This document shows positions 1-7,997 of a stretch of DNA of 20,822 nucleotides, one piece after another. Under the pieces are notes generated by a model. It was not told the DNA's origin. It did not search any database and saw only the letters and a list, made by a program, of their open reading frames with translations. Source of the stretch: Bordetella parapertussis (GTDB lineage Bacteria > Pseudomonadota > Gammaproteobacteria > Burkholderiales > Burkholderiaceae_C); the NCBI GenBank assembly GCA_945878355.1, contig CAMCTC010000082.1, forward strand, positions 1 to 20,822, read 5' to 3'. The position numbers and the translations under genes are program-made. Positions within the stretch are counted from its first letter, which is position 1. Each line of letters opens with the position of its first letter.

Positions 1-744
1 GCCGGCATGCCGGCCGACGCCGAGGATGCGTTCGGTGCGGCACCGCCGCGGCTGCCGCAAATGCCGGCCTACCACTTGATACGGCCCGACGGCAGTGGCA
101 TCACGATGGTCAACATCGGCGTCGGCCCGGCGAATGCGAAGAACATCTCCGACCACATCGCCGTGCTCAGACCGCATGCCTGGCTGATGCTGGGCCACTG
201 CGCCGGTTTGCGCAACACCCAGCAACTCGGTGACTATGTGCTGGCCCACGGCTATGTGCGCGAAGACCATGTGCTCGACGAAGAGCTGCCGCTGTGGGTG
301 CCGATTCCGCCGCTGGCCGAGGTGCAGCTCGCGCTCGAACAAGCGGTGGCCGACGTCACCCAGTTAAAGGGCTTCGAGCTCAAGAAAATCCTGCGCACAG
401 GCACGGTGGCCTCGACCGACAACCGCAACTGGGAGCTGCTGCCGCAGCGTGGCCCCGAGCGCCGTTTCAGCCAAAGCCGGGCGGTGGCGCTCGACATGGA
501 GTCGGCCACCATCGCCGCCAACGGCTTTCGCTTCCGCGTGCCCTATGGCACGCTTTTGTGCGTGAGCGACAAGCCGCTGCACGGCGAGATCAAGCTGCCC
601 GGCATGGCCAATGCGTTCTACCGCGAGCGGGTCGACCAACACCTGCGCATCGGCATGCGAGCGATCGAGTTGCTGCGCCGCCAGCGTCTGGACCAGTTGC
701 ACAGCCGCAAGCTGCGCAGCTTTGCCGAGGTGGCATTTCAGTAG
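1..744 (+). CDS. amn: AMP nucleosidase, C-terminal part (5' end outside window)
   Basis: AMP nucleosidase hydrolyses AMP to adenine and ribose 5-phosphate in the cytoplasm, a step in purine salvage and adenylate-pool control. The frame is open from the first base of the window, and the visible ~247 residues match the C-terminal catalytic half of a protein that is about 480 residues in E. coli, so the gene is cut by the window edge. Visible signatures of the nucleoside phosphorylase/AMP nucleosidase fold are VNIGVGPANAKN, MLGHCAGLRN, the TGTVASTDNRNWE stretch, the substrate-binding ALDMESATIAANG segment, and CVSDKPLHGEIKLPG with the presumed catalytic Asp. The ATG at 7 is probably internal, because the upstream codons stay open and the N-terminal domain is missing. 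The gene ends in TAG and converges on the ribokinase-like gene 78 bases away. Identification is firm; only the 5' extent is unknown. Confidence 0.93.
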   Translation, partial: AGMPADAEDAFGAAPPRLPQMPAYHLIRPDGSGITMVNIGVGPANAKNISDHIAVLRPHAWLMLGHCAGLRNTQQLGDYVLAHGYVREDHVLDEELPLWVPIPPLAEVQLALEQAVADVTQLKGFELKKILRTGTVASTDNRNWELLPQRGPERRFSQSRAVALDMESATIAANGFRFRVPYGTLLCVSDKPLHGEIKLPGMANAFYRERVDQHLRIGMRAIELLRRQRLDQLHSRKLRSFAEVAFQ

Positions 745-822
745 AGGCTTGGGCGACCCTGAGGCTCAGCTCGAGCTGGCAGCCATTCACATCGTCACAG
801 CCGATAGCGATCAGGTGCAGGG

Positions 823-1725
823 TCAAGCCCCAGCGCGATCAAGGAATGCGTCGACCTCTGCCCGCAACGGGATGCTCGGCTGGGCGCCCATCCTTGTGCA
901 AGCCAGCGCCGCAGCCGCGCAGGCACGACGCAGCGCCTGCGCCAGCGCATCGCCCTGGCTGATGGCAGCGACCAAGGCACCGCAGAAGGTATCGCCCGCA
1001 GCCGTGGTGTCGAGCGGCTCGACCGCAAAGCCCGGCTGGTGCAGCATCGTCGCGCCCGTGCGCGCCACACAGCCCAGCGCGCCCAGTGTCACGATGACCG
1101 TCGGCACCGCCACGCGCGCCAGTCTTGCGGTGAGGTCGTCATCTCCGTCGGCGCCGGGATCGCCTGCGACCACACCAAGCTCGGCCTCGTTGACGATCAG
1201 CAGTTCGATGTTGGCGAGCAAGTCAGCCGGCAAGGACTGGGCTGGCGCGGCGTTGAGCACCACCCGGACACCGGCAGCGCGGGCCTGACGGGCGAAAGCG
1301 GCCACAGTGGCCAGCGGGGTCTCCAGCTGCAGCAGCAGATGGCTGACCCGGTCCAGGCTTGGCAAGTCCTCGGCGCGCAGTGCAGCATTGGCGCCAGGGG
1401 CGACGATGATGGCGTTCTCGGCATCGTCTGCGAGGCCGATGAAAGCCGTACCGGTCGGCTGGTCGGCGGATCGAAGCACATGCAGCGCGACACCGGCTTC
1501 GCGCAGCGAGGCTTCGACAGGCAAGGCATAGGCATCGCTGCCCAAGGCCAGCAGCATGCGGGTGTCGGCGCCACCGGCGCGGGCGCAAGCGATCGCCTGG
1601 TTCGCGCCCTTGCCCCCTGGGTAGGTCTGCAGCGAGCGCCCCAGCACCGTCTCGCCAGGGGCTGGCACATGGTGCACCAGCACCACGAAATCGAGGTTGG
1701 CCGAGCCGGCCACCAGAATGGTCAT
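823..1725 (-). CDS. rbsK: Ribokinase-like PfkB-family sugar kinase
   Basis: Predicted to phosphorylate ribose (or a related sugar) at O5 with ATP, giving ribose 5-phosphate. The protein is 300 residues against about 309 for E. coli RbsK. The N-terminal ITILVAGSANLD-type strand is followed by the PfkB signature GGKGANQA at residues 38-45, a TGTAFIGL strand near 91-98, the NEAE motif (N179, E182) and the ATP-site motif DTTAAGDTF (239-247) with D245 as catalytic base. The start is placed at the ATG at 1723-1725, because the family begins right before this strand; an in-frame start at 1773 would add 16 residues unlike the family. No strong ribosome binding site is visible. There is no ribose ABC transporter or RbsR-type repressor nearby, so the substrate is inferred from family similarity and another pentose or nucleoside is possible. 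Confidence 0.87.
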   Translation of the reverse strand: MTILVAGSANLDFVVLVHHVPAPGETVLGRSLQTYPGGKGANQAIACARAGGADTRMLLALGSDAYALPVEASLREAGVALHVLRSADQPTGTAFIGLADDAENAIIVAPGANAALRAEDLPSLDRVSHLLLQLETPLATVAAFARQARAAGVRVVLNAAPAQSLPADLLANIELLIVNEAELGVVAGDPGADGDDDLTARLARVAVPTVIVTLGALGCVARTGATMLHQPGFAVEPLDTTAAGDTFCGALVAAISQGDALAQALRRACAAAALACTRMGAQPSIPLRAEVDAFLDRAGA

Positions 1726-1835
1726 GAAAGGTCGAAAGCGTTCAAGGCGACAGCACCTGGTAGACGTCGGCAAAGAGCTTCGCGGTCAATGTGAGCAAGG
1801 CGTTGCCCGACCAGCCCAACGAGACAAGCGAGCAA

Positions 1836-1855
1836 TGACCGCGTCGCCGCGGTCA
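1836..1855 (-). terminator. GC-rich hairpin over the stop codon of the efflux channel gene
   Basis: Positions 1836-1843 (TGACCGCG) pair perfectly with 1848-1855 (CGCGGTCA), giving an 8-bp stem around a 4-base loop that reads GCGA, a GNRA tetraloop, on the transcribed minus strand. The TGA stop of the outer-membrane channel gene lies inside the stem. No T-tract follows on the minus strand, so this is not a canonical intrinsic terminator. It could be an RNA-stabilising or weak stop element at the end of the efflux operon. Confidence 0.35.
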
Positions 1856-3262
1856 ACCCCCCAGCGCCTTGTACAGCGCCACCCGGTTGGCCAATTCGGC
1901 CAGCCTGACCTGCACCACCGACTGCTCGGCGGCCCACAGCGCGCGCTGCGCATCCAGGCGCTCGAGCACGCTGGCAGCACCCTGGGCGGCCTTGAGCTCG
2001 ATCAGCCGCGCAGTTTCACGCGCGGCGTCGCGCTGCTCGCGCTGGGCGGCCAGCTGGTCGCGCCAGGTCGCCAATCCGGCCAGGGCATCGGCGGTGTCGC
2101 GGAACGCCGATTGGATCGCGCGTTCGTACTGGGCCTGAGCGATCTGCTGCGCAGCTTGGGCCACCTCAACATTGGCCTGACGGCGGCCTGAATCGAACAC
2201 CGTCAGCAGCGCGTTGGCCGCCATGCTGTAGACGAAGGTACCGCCTTGCAGCAAACCCGAGAGCTGGCTAGACGCCTGGCCGGCCTGGGCGGTCAGGCTG
2301 ATCGTCGGCCAGAACGCCGCCCTGGCCGCAGCGATGTTGGCCTGCGCGGCGCGCATCGTCTGTTCGGCCGCGATCACATCGGGCCGGCGCAGCAACACCG
2401 CCGACGACAGGCCCACCGGCACCTCGGACAGCCAGGTCTCGTCGGCCAGCGCCGCGCTGGCTGAGGCCAGCTGCGACGGCAAGGGCTGGCCCAGCAGCAG
2501 CGCCAGCGCGTTGCCGTCTTGTGCCTGCTGGCGCAGCAGTTGGGCCTGGGTGGCGCGGGCTTGAGCCGCCAAGGTCTGCTGGGCCTGCAGTTCGAGCTGC
2601 GACGCCGCACCCACCGATTCGCGCAACTGCGTCAGCGCGAGTGTCTGCTCGCGACTGGCCAGCGACTGGCGCGCCAGCGTCAGCAGCTCACCGTCGGCCT
2701 GCAACGCCAGACCTGCTTGCACCACCCCGGCGACCAGGCTGACCGTCACCGCTTGGCGGCCGGCCTCGGTCGCCAGCAGCTGGGCCCGCGCGGCATCGCT
2801 CAGGCTGGCCAAGCGGCCATACAGATCGAGCTCCCAGGCGCTGACTTGCAGCCCGGCGCTCAAGCCGTTGGTCTCCACGCCCTTGTAGTTGGGCGAGCGG
2901 CCGGCATTGAGCCCGACCCCCAGCGTGGGCAGGCGGTTGGCGTCGGCCAGGCCGAGCTGGGCCTGCGCACGCTGTACGTTGAGCAGCGCCACCCGCAGGT
3001 CGCGGTTGTTCTGCAGCGCCAGCTCGACCCACTGCGTCAGACGCGGCTCGCGCACCCAGTCGCGCCAAGCCAAGATCGGCGTGTCAGCCGCAGCGAGCGC
3101 GCCCGCCGGCAGCTGCGCAGCCACAGAGGCTTGTTGCAGCACGGCTGGCGCCGCGGACATCAGCTGCGGCCCGCCGCCTGCGCAGCCCGACAAGCCAGCA
3201 GCCAGCACGATCAAGGCCTGGACACTGCGCGCGGCCCAGCCGCGTTCGAGGGTCGCTTTCAT
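1853..3262 (-). CDS. RND efflux outer-membrane channel lipoprotein (OprM/NodT family)
   Basis: Outer-membrane factor of a tripartite efflux pump, forming the trimeric beta-barrel and periplasmic alpha-barrel through which substrates leave the cell. At 469 residues it has the usual length. The N-terminus is a hydrophobic signal peptide ending in a GLSGC lipobox (acylated Cys27). Two outer-membrane efflux (OEP) repeats follow, with the typical Ala/Gln-rich coiled helices, a WELDLYGRL motif, and an LRRPDVIAAEQTMRAAQANI segment near the start of the second repeat, followed by VFDSGRRQANV. The frame is open up to 3571, but the ATG at 3260-3262 is chosen because it gives the signal peptide and overlaps the pump stop by four bases (ATGA), which indicates translational coupling. 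It is the last gene of the efflux operon. The OprM-like assignment is firm; the substrates cannot be told from sequence. Confidence 0.93.
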   Translation of the reverse strand: MKATLERGWAARSVQALIVLAAGLSGCAGGGPQLMSAAPAVLQQASVAAQLPAGALAAADTPILAWRDWVREPRLTQWVELALQNNRDLRVALLNVQRAQAQLGLADANRLPTLGVGLNAGRSPNYKGVETNGLSAGLQVSAWELDLYGRLASLSDAARAQLLATEAGRQAVTVSLVAGVVQAGLALQADGELLTLARQSLASREQTLALTQLRESVGAASQLELQAQQTLAAQARATQAQLLRQQAQDGNALALLLGQPLPSQLASASAALADETWLSEVPVGLSSAVLLRRPDVIAAEQTMRAAQANIAAARAAFWPTISLTAQAGQASSQLSGLLQGGTFVYSMAANALLTVFDSGRRQANVEVAQAAQQIAQAQYERAIQSAFRDTADALAGLATWRDQLAAQREQRDAARETARLIELKAAQGAASVLERLDAQRALWAAEQSVVQVRLAELANRVALYKALGG

Positions 3263-6200
3263 GCCCCATCTCCCGACACGGTGCCGGTCGACTTGGGTAC
3301 CGCGTGCGGCACCGGCGATGGCGGTCTGGGCGCCGAGATCGATGTGCTGTGCGGCGCCACATGCGTGACCGGGAACAAGCGCCTGACCACCACGTAGAAC
3401 ACCGGCACAAAGAACACCGCGAGCACAGTAGCGGTGATCATCCCGCCCATCACGCCGGTGCCGATCGCGCGCTGGCTGGCCGATCCTGCACCGGTCGACA
3501 GCGCCAGCGGCAGCACACCCAGGATGAAGGCCAGCGAGGTCATGATGATCGGCCGAAAGCGCAGGTGGCAAGCGGTCAGCGTGGCTTCGATCAAGCCCAG
3601 CCCTTCAGCCTGCAGGTCCTTCGCAAACTCGATGATCAGGATCGCATTCTTGGCTGACAGCCCGATCACCGTGATCAACCCGACCTTGAAGTACACATCG
3701 TTGGGCATGTCGCGCAGCCAGACCCCGGACAGCGCACCCAGCACGCCCAGCGGCACCACCAGCAACACCGCCAGCGGGATGGCCCAGCTCTCGTAGAGCG
3801 CGGCCAGGCACAGGAACACCGCGAGCATCGAGAACCCCAGCAGGATGCCGGCCTGCGCGCCCGAGAGCTTTTCCTCGCGCGACTGGCCGGTCCACTCGAA
3901 GCCGAAGCCTGGCGGCAACTTGGCCGCCAGCGCCTCCATCTCGGCCATCGCCTGGCCGGTCGACAGGCCAGGCGCGGCGTCGCCGGCCAGGCGCATCGCC
4001 GGGTAGCCGTTGTAGCGGACGGTCTGCATCGGGCCGCTGATCCAACGCGTGCTGGCAAATGCCGAGACTGGCACCAACTGGCCCCGGTTGTTCGGCACCT
4101 GCAGCTTGAGCAAATCCTCTGGCAGCATGCGCGCAGTGGCGTCGGCCTGCACGATCACCCGCTGCAAGCGCCCCTTGCTCGAGAAGTCGTTGACGTAAGC
4201 CGAGCCCACCGCCGTTGACAGCAGGTTGTTGATCGCCTCGAAACTCACGCCTTGAACGTAGGCGCGCTCGCGGTCGATGTCGAGCTGCAGCTGCGGCGCG
4301 TCCTCGAGTCCGTCGGGCCGAACGCCGGCCAGTAGCTTGCTCTGTCGCGCCATGCCCAGCAACTGGTTGCGCGCGGCCAGCAGCGCATCGTGGCCATTGC
4401 CACCGCGGTCTTGCAACCGGAAGTTGAAACCTGTGGCGGTCCCGAGCTCGGGAATCGGCGGCGGGCTCAAGGGGTAGACGAACCCGTCGCGGATGGCCAT
4501 GAAAGCGCCGAACGCCCGGCCAGCCAGCGCCTGCGCCGAGTGCTGCTTGCCAGGCCGCTCGCTCCAGTCCTTCAGCGGCACGAACACCAGGCCCGAGTTC
4601 TGACCCTGGCCCGAGAAGCTGAAGCCCAGCACCGCGACCACCTGGTCGACCTCGGGTTGTTTCATGAAGAAGGCCTCAACCTGCTTCATCACCGCAGTAG
4701 TGCGTTCGGTCGTCGCGCCGGGCGGCAGTTGCACGTTGACGATCAGGTAACCCTGGTCCTCGTTGGGCAAGAACGAGGTCGGCAGGCGGCCATACATCAA
4801 AGCCACCGCGGCAATCACCGCACCGAAAGCCAGCATCCAACGCCCAGCCCTTGGCAGCACCCGTGACACCGTCGACTCGTAACCCTGGGTGGTGCGCTTG
4901 AAACCGCGGTTGAACAAGCCGAAGAAGCCGCGCCGCTGCTGGTGGGCGCTGATCGGCTTCAAGAAAGTCGCGCACAGCGCCGGCGTCAGCGTCAGCGCCA
5001 AAAAGGCCGAGAACAGGATCGCCGACACCATCGCCAGCGAGAACTGGCGGTAGATGCTGCCCACCGCGCCGGAGAAGAAGGCCATCGGCACGAACACGCT
5101 GACCAACACCACGGTGATGCCGATCACCGCGCCGGTGATCTGGCCCATCGCCTTGCGGGTGGCCTCGCGCGGGCCCAGGCCTTCTTCGGCCATCAAGCGC
5201 TCGACGTTCTCGACCACCACGATCGCATCGTCGACCAGGATGCCGATCGCCAGCACCATGCCGAACAGCGTCAGCACGTTGATCGAGTAGCCCAGCGCCA
5301 GCAGCATGCCGAAAGTGCCCAGCAGCGCGACCGGCACGACGATGGTGGGGATCAGCGTGTAGCGCAGGTTCTGCAGGAAGATCAGCATCACCACGAACAC
5401 CAGCGCCACCGCCTCGGCCAGCGTCTCGATCACCTGCTTGATCGAAATTCGGACGAACTTCGAACTGTCGTAGGGCACCTTGTATTCCATGCCAGGCGGG
5501 AAATAGACCTTCAGCTGCTCCATCCGCGTCTTGATCGCGTCGGCGGTGGCCAGCGCGTTGCCGGTGGGCGCGAGCTGCACGCCCACGCCCGCGCTGGGCT
5601 GGCCGTTGAGCCGCGAGAAGCTGCCGTAGCCTTGCCCACCCAGCTCGATGCGCGCCACGTCGCGCAGCCGCACCGAACTGCCGTCGGCGTTGGCGCGCAG
5701 CACGATCGCACCGAACTGCGCGACGTTGGCCATCTGTCCGTTGACGACGACGGTTGCGCTCATGGTCTGGCCGGCCACGCTCGGCTGCTCGCCGAGGTTG
5801 CCGGCCGAGACCTGCGCGTTCTGGCTGCGGATCGCGCTGGTGACGTCGACCGGCGACAGCCCGAAAGCCACCAGCTTGGCCGGCTCAAGCCAGATCCGCA
5901 TCGCCCGCTCGGTGCCGAAGAGCTGGGCCTGGCCGACGCCGGGGATGCGCTGCAGCTCGGGCTGGATGTAGCGCGCGGCATAGTCGCCTAGCGAAATCGG
6001 ATCATCGGCCGGGTTGGTCGAAGTCAACGAGACGAAGAGCAGGAAGTTCGAGCGCGCCTTGTCGACGCGAACGCCCTGCTGCACCACCGCGCTGGGCAAG
6101 CGCGGCGTGGCGCGCGACAAGCGGTTCTGCACCTCGACCTGGGCCAGGTTGACGTCGGTGCCGGTCTCGAAGGTGGCAGTGATCGTGCCCGCGCCGTTGG

Positions 6201-6453
6201 CCTGGGCGATCGCTTCCATGTAGATCATGCCGGGCGCGCCGTTGAGTTCCCGCTCGATCACCGATAGCACGCTGTCTTCGAGCACGCTGGCCGACGCGCC
6301 GGGGTAGCTGGCGGTGATGACGATGGACGGTGGCGCCACCGTGGGGTACTGCGACACCGGCAGCTTGGTGATGGCCACCGCACCGAGGCCGGCAATGAAC
6401 AGCGCGATCACCCAGGCGAAGATCGGACGATCGATGAAGAATCCGGAGAGCAT
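3259..6453 (-). CDS. RND multidrug efflux inner-membrane pump (AcrB/MexB type, HAE-1)
   Basis: Proton-driven inner-membrane pump exporting hydrophobic and amphiphilic compounds. The 1064 residues match the HAE-1 family (about 1030-1050). The start MLSGFFIDRPIFAWVIAL is characteristic. The proton-relay residues are present: adjacent Asp408 and Asp409 in the fourth membrane helix (GILVDDAIVVVENVER) and Lys935 in GLSAKNAILIIEF, corresponding to D407/D408 and K940 of AcrB. Two large periplasmic loops and twelve membrane segments can be followed. The C-terminal tail after the last helix is about 34 residues, rich in Pro and Ser, and not obviously conserved. It lies 15 bases after the adaptor gene and overlaps the channel gene by four bases, forming one operon. 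Drug specificity (AcrB-, MexB- or Burkholderia AmrB/BpeB-like) cannot be resolved here. Confidence 0.97.
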   Translation of the reverse strand: MLSGFFIDRPIFAWVIALFIAGLGAVAITKLPVSQYPTVAPPSIVITASYPGASASVLEDSVLSVIERELNGAPGMIYMEAIAQANGAGTITATFETGTDVNLAQVEVQNRLSRATPRLPSAVVQQGVRVDKARSNFLLFVSLTSTNPADDPISLGDYAARYIQPELQRIPGVGQAQLFGTERAMRIWLEPAKLVAFGLSPVDVTSAIRSQNAQVSAGNLGEQPSVAGQTMSATVVVNGQMANVAQFGAIVLRANADGSSVRLRDVARIELGGQGYGSFSRLNGQPSAGVGVQLAPTGNALATADAIKTRMEQLKVYFPPGMEYKVPYDSSKFVRISIKQVIETLAEAVALVFVVMLIFLQNLRYTLIPTIVVPVALLGTFGMLLALGYSINVLTLFGMVLAIGILVDDAIVVVENVERLMAEEGLGPREATRKAMGQITGAVIGITVVLVSVFVPMAFFSGAVGSIYRQFSLAMVSAILFSAFLALTLTPALCATFLKPISAHQQRRGFFGLFNRGFKRTTQGYESTVSRVLPRAGRWMLAFGAVIAAVALMYGRLPTSFLPNEDQGYLIVNVQLPPGATTERTTAVMKQVEAFFMKQPEVDQVVAVLGFSFSGQGQNSGLVFVPLKDWSERPGKQHSAQALAGRAFGAFMAIRDGFVYPLSPPPIPELGTATGFNFRLQDRGGNGHDALLAARNQLLGMARQSKLLAGVRPDGLEDAPQLQLDIDRERAYVQGVSFEAINNLLSTAVGSAYVNDFSSKGRLQRVIVQADATARMLPEDLLKLQVPNNRGQLVPVSAFASTRWISGPMQTVRYNGYPAMRLAGDAAPGLSTGQAMAEMEALAAKLPPGFGFEWTGQSREEKLSGAQAGILLGFSMLAVFLCLAALYESWAIPLAVLLVVPLGVLGALSGVWLRDMPNDVYFKVGLITVIGLSAKNAILIIEFAKDLQAEGLGLIEATLTACHLRFRPIIMTSLAFILGVLPLALSTGAGSASQRAIGTGVMGGMITATVLAVFFVPVFYVVVRRLFPVTHVAPHSTSISAPRPPSPVPHAVPKSTGTVSGDGA

Positions 6454-6468
6454 GCTGGTCGTCCCGGA

Positions 6469-7704
6469 TCAGCGGCTGGCGGCGGATGATGCAGCGACGG
6501 CAGGTGGCGCTGCCGGCGGCGCCATGGCGGACCGCGCAGTCCAGGGCACCGGGTTGACAGGCGTGCCCGGTGGCGCCATCGCCAACTTCTGGAAGCCGTC
6601 GACCATCACCTTTTCACCGGCCTGCAAGCCGCCGAACACGACCCAATCCGTTCCCTGGCTGGGGCCGACACTGATCTTGCGCGGCACCGGCTTGTTGTCG
6701 GCGCCCACCACCAGCACGCTGTCGCCGAGCGGGCCGCGCGTGACCGATTGCTGCGGCAGCCGAATCGCGTTCTCGCTGCTGGCCTGCACCAGGCGAACCT
6801 TCACGAACAGCCCTGGCAGCAGTTCGCCCTTGGGGTTGGGCAACTCGGCGCGCAGGCTGACCTGGCCGGTGGCGGCGTCGACTGTCGGATCGCTGAACAG
6901 CAGCTTGGCCGGCAGCGGGTATTCGCTGCCGTCGCCGAGCAAGACCCGGATTTCGGCCGCCGCGCCAGCGCCGGCGCGCTTGAGTTGACCGGCATCGAAA
7001 GCCTTGCGCAGCCGCAGCGCGTCGGCTGCGGGTTGGGTGAAGTTGACATACAGCGGATGGGTCTGCTGGATCACCGCCAGCTGGGTCGCATCGCCCTGGC
7101 CCACCAGCGCACCCTCGGTCACCAGCGCGCGGCCGATGCGTCCGGCGATCGGCGCCTTGATCGCCGCGTAATCGAGGTTGATGCGGGCGGTCAGCGCGGC
7201 AGCACGCGCCGTGGCGGCGTCAGCCTGGGCTAGCTTGAGCGTGGTCTGCGTCAGCAGCCATTCCTGCGCGCTGATCGCGCGGGCTTCGGCCAAGGGCTGG
7301 TTGCGCTGGAGCTGGGCCTGGGCCTGGGCCTGGCCAGCCTCAGCCCGCGCCACCGCCGCCTCAGCGCTGGCCAGCGCGGCCCGGAAGGCTGCATCGTCGA
7401 GCTGAAACAGCGGCTGGCCCGCGATCACCAGCCCGCCTTCGGTGAACAGTCGCTGCGACACGATGCCTGGCACCCGGGCCCGCACCTGCGCCACCCGCCA
7501 GGCCTCGAGCCGGCCCGGCAATTCGGTGCTCAGGGCCACCGAGCCAGGTTGCACCGTGACCACGCCGACGCTCGGCGGTGGCATGCCGCCACCGGGCGGG
7601 CCCTTGGGCGACTCAGGCTGACCGCAGGCGGACAGCGCCAACAGCAAGGACAAGGCGAGCGAAGCCCGCAGCGCAGGACAAGAGGCAAGAAGGGGCAGGT
7701 TCAT
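6469..7704 (-). CDS. RND efflux periplasmic adaptor lipoprotein (AcrA/MexA, HlyD family)
   Basis: Membrane fusion protein linking the RND pump to the outer-membrane channel. It has 411 residues, like AcrA/MexA. A signal peptide ends in the lipobox LSAC with Cys27, followed by a Gly/Pro linker. Domains in order are the first half of the lipoyl domain (about 70-105), an alpha-helical hairpin (about 106-175) containing an alternating AQAQAQAQLQ run, the second lipoyl half with IKAPIAGRIG (182-191), then the beta-barrel and membrane-proximal domains. The frame is open to 7827, but the ATG at 7702-7704 starts directly at the signal peptide and fits the family; the upstream extension has no signal character. 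The ribosome binding site is poor. It is the first gene of the adaptor-pump-channel operon. The Ala-Gln run reflects a short tandem repeat in the DNA near 7312-7334. Confidence 0.95.
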   Translation of the reverse strand: MNLPLLASCPALRASLALSLLLALSACGQPESPKGPPGGGMPPPSVGVVTVQPGSVALSTELPGRLEAWRVAQVRARVPGIVSQRLFTEGGLVIAGQPLFQLDDAAFRAALASAEAAVARAEAGQAQAQAQLQRNQPLAEARAISAQEWLLTQTTLKLAQADAATARAAALTARINLDYAAIKAPIAGRIGRALVTEGALVGQGDATQLAVIQQTHPLYVNFTQPAADALRLRKAFDAGQLKRAGAGAAAEIRVLLGDGSEYPLPAKLLFSDPTVDAATGQVSLRAELPNPKGELLPGLFVKVRLVQASSENAIRLPQQSVTRGPLGDSVLVVGADNKPVPRKISVGPSQGTDWVVFGGLQAGEKVMVDGFQKLAMAPPGTPVNPVPWTARSAMAPPAAPPAVAASSAASR

Positions 7705-7755
7705 CAGAAAGTTCAGGCAAGTGATGTCGTCAGGCGGTCGGATGCATGGTGATGA

Positions 7756-7785
7756 ATCCGAAGCGAATGACCGGGATGTTGTCAC
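7756..7785 (-). promoter_or_regulatory. Possible sigma70-type promoter for the efflux operon
   Basis: On the minus strand GTGACA (7785-7780) matches the -35 consensus in five of six positions. TCGGAT (7761-7756), 18 bases further on, is a poor -10 match (three of six). It would give a leader of about 45 bases before the adaptor start. No clear palindromic operator was found beside it. Confidence 0.2.
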
Positions 7786-7944
7786 ATGGAGAAGTCCACG
7801 CGCTTCGCTCGGTTGCAGCGGCCCCACAAGCCGGCTATTTCAAGGACGGCTGGCGCGCCAAGCCCAAGCGCGATTGCGCCGGCTTGACGCAGGTCTCTTG
7901 CGCCCGACCAGGCACGCGCCTAGGCTGGACCCATCCATCCTGCA

Positions 7945-7990
7945 GGCCGCCAGGTGCGGCCAACCCAACCCAAACCAAACCAAAAGGAGT
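7945..7990 (+). promoter_or_regulatory. Structured 5' leader and ribosome binding site of the EF-G-like gene
   Basis: GGCCGC (7945-7950) and GCGGCC (7956-7961) form a perfect 6-bp stem with loop CAGGT. Directly after it come five A/C-rich pentamers: CAACC twice, CAAAC twice, then CAAAA (7961-7985). The last merges into AAGGAG (7984-7989), a strong Shine-Dalgarno sequence eight bases before the ATG at 7998. This is the best ribosome binding site in the window and fixes the start codon. The repeat should be single-stranded in RNA and may act as a ribosome standby or enhancer stretch (inference). Confidence 0.5.
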
Positions 7991-7997
7991 TCCGTCC

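Larger units (their letters stand above)
7705..7997. other. Divergent intergenic region between efflux operon and EF-G-like gene
   Basis: This 293-base stretch holds the control region of two divergent transcription units. The left part carries the weak efflux promoter candidate. The middle (about 7800-7940) is GC-rich, with no promoter I can defend on the plus strand; TTGCGC at 7898 and TAGGCT at 7921 have 17-base spacing but weak matches. The right end contains a small hairpin and an A/C-rich pentamer repeat leading into a strong ribosome binding site. The frame of the EF-G-like gene is open through much of it (from 7746), but that extension is unlike the family and the codons look non-coding. 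Confidence 0.6.

Noticed and set aside
767..778. Perfect 12-base palindrome CAGCTCGAGCTG between the convergent amn and ribokinase genes, as a terminator
   Set aside because: No loop-forming spacer and no T-tract; a palindrome of this size in GC-rich DNA is not strong evidence for a terminator or operator.
4942..5991. 349-codon open frame on the plus strand opposite the RND pump gene
   Set aside because: The product is a His/Arg/Gln/Asp-rich low-complexity sequence typical of the antisense of a conserved membrane transporter; no start signal or domain.
7746..7997. 84-residue N-terminal extension of the EF-G-like protein
   Set aside because: The frame is open, but the extension has no family similarity and crosses a hairpin and repeat. 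A strong ribosome binding site directly precedes the ATG at 7998.
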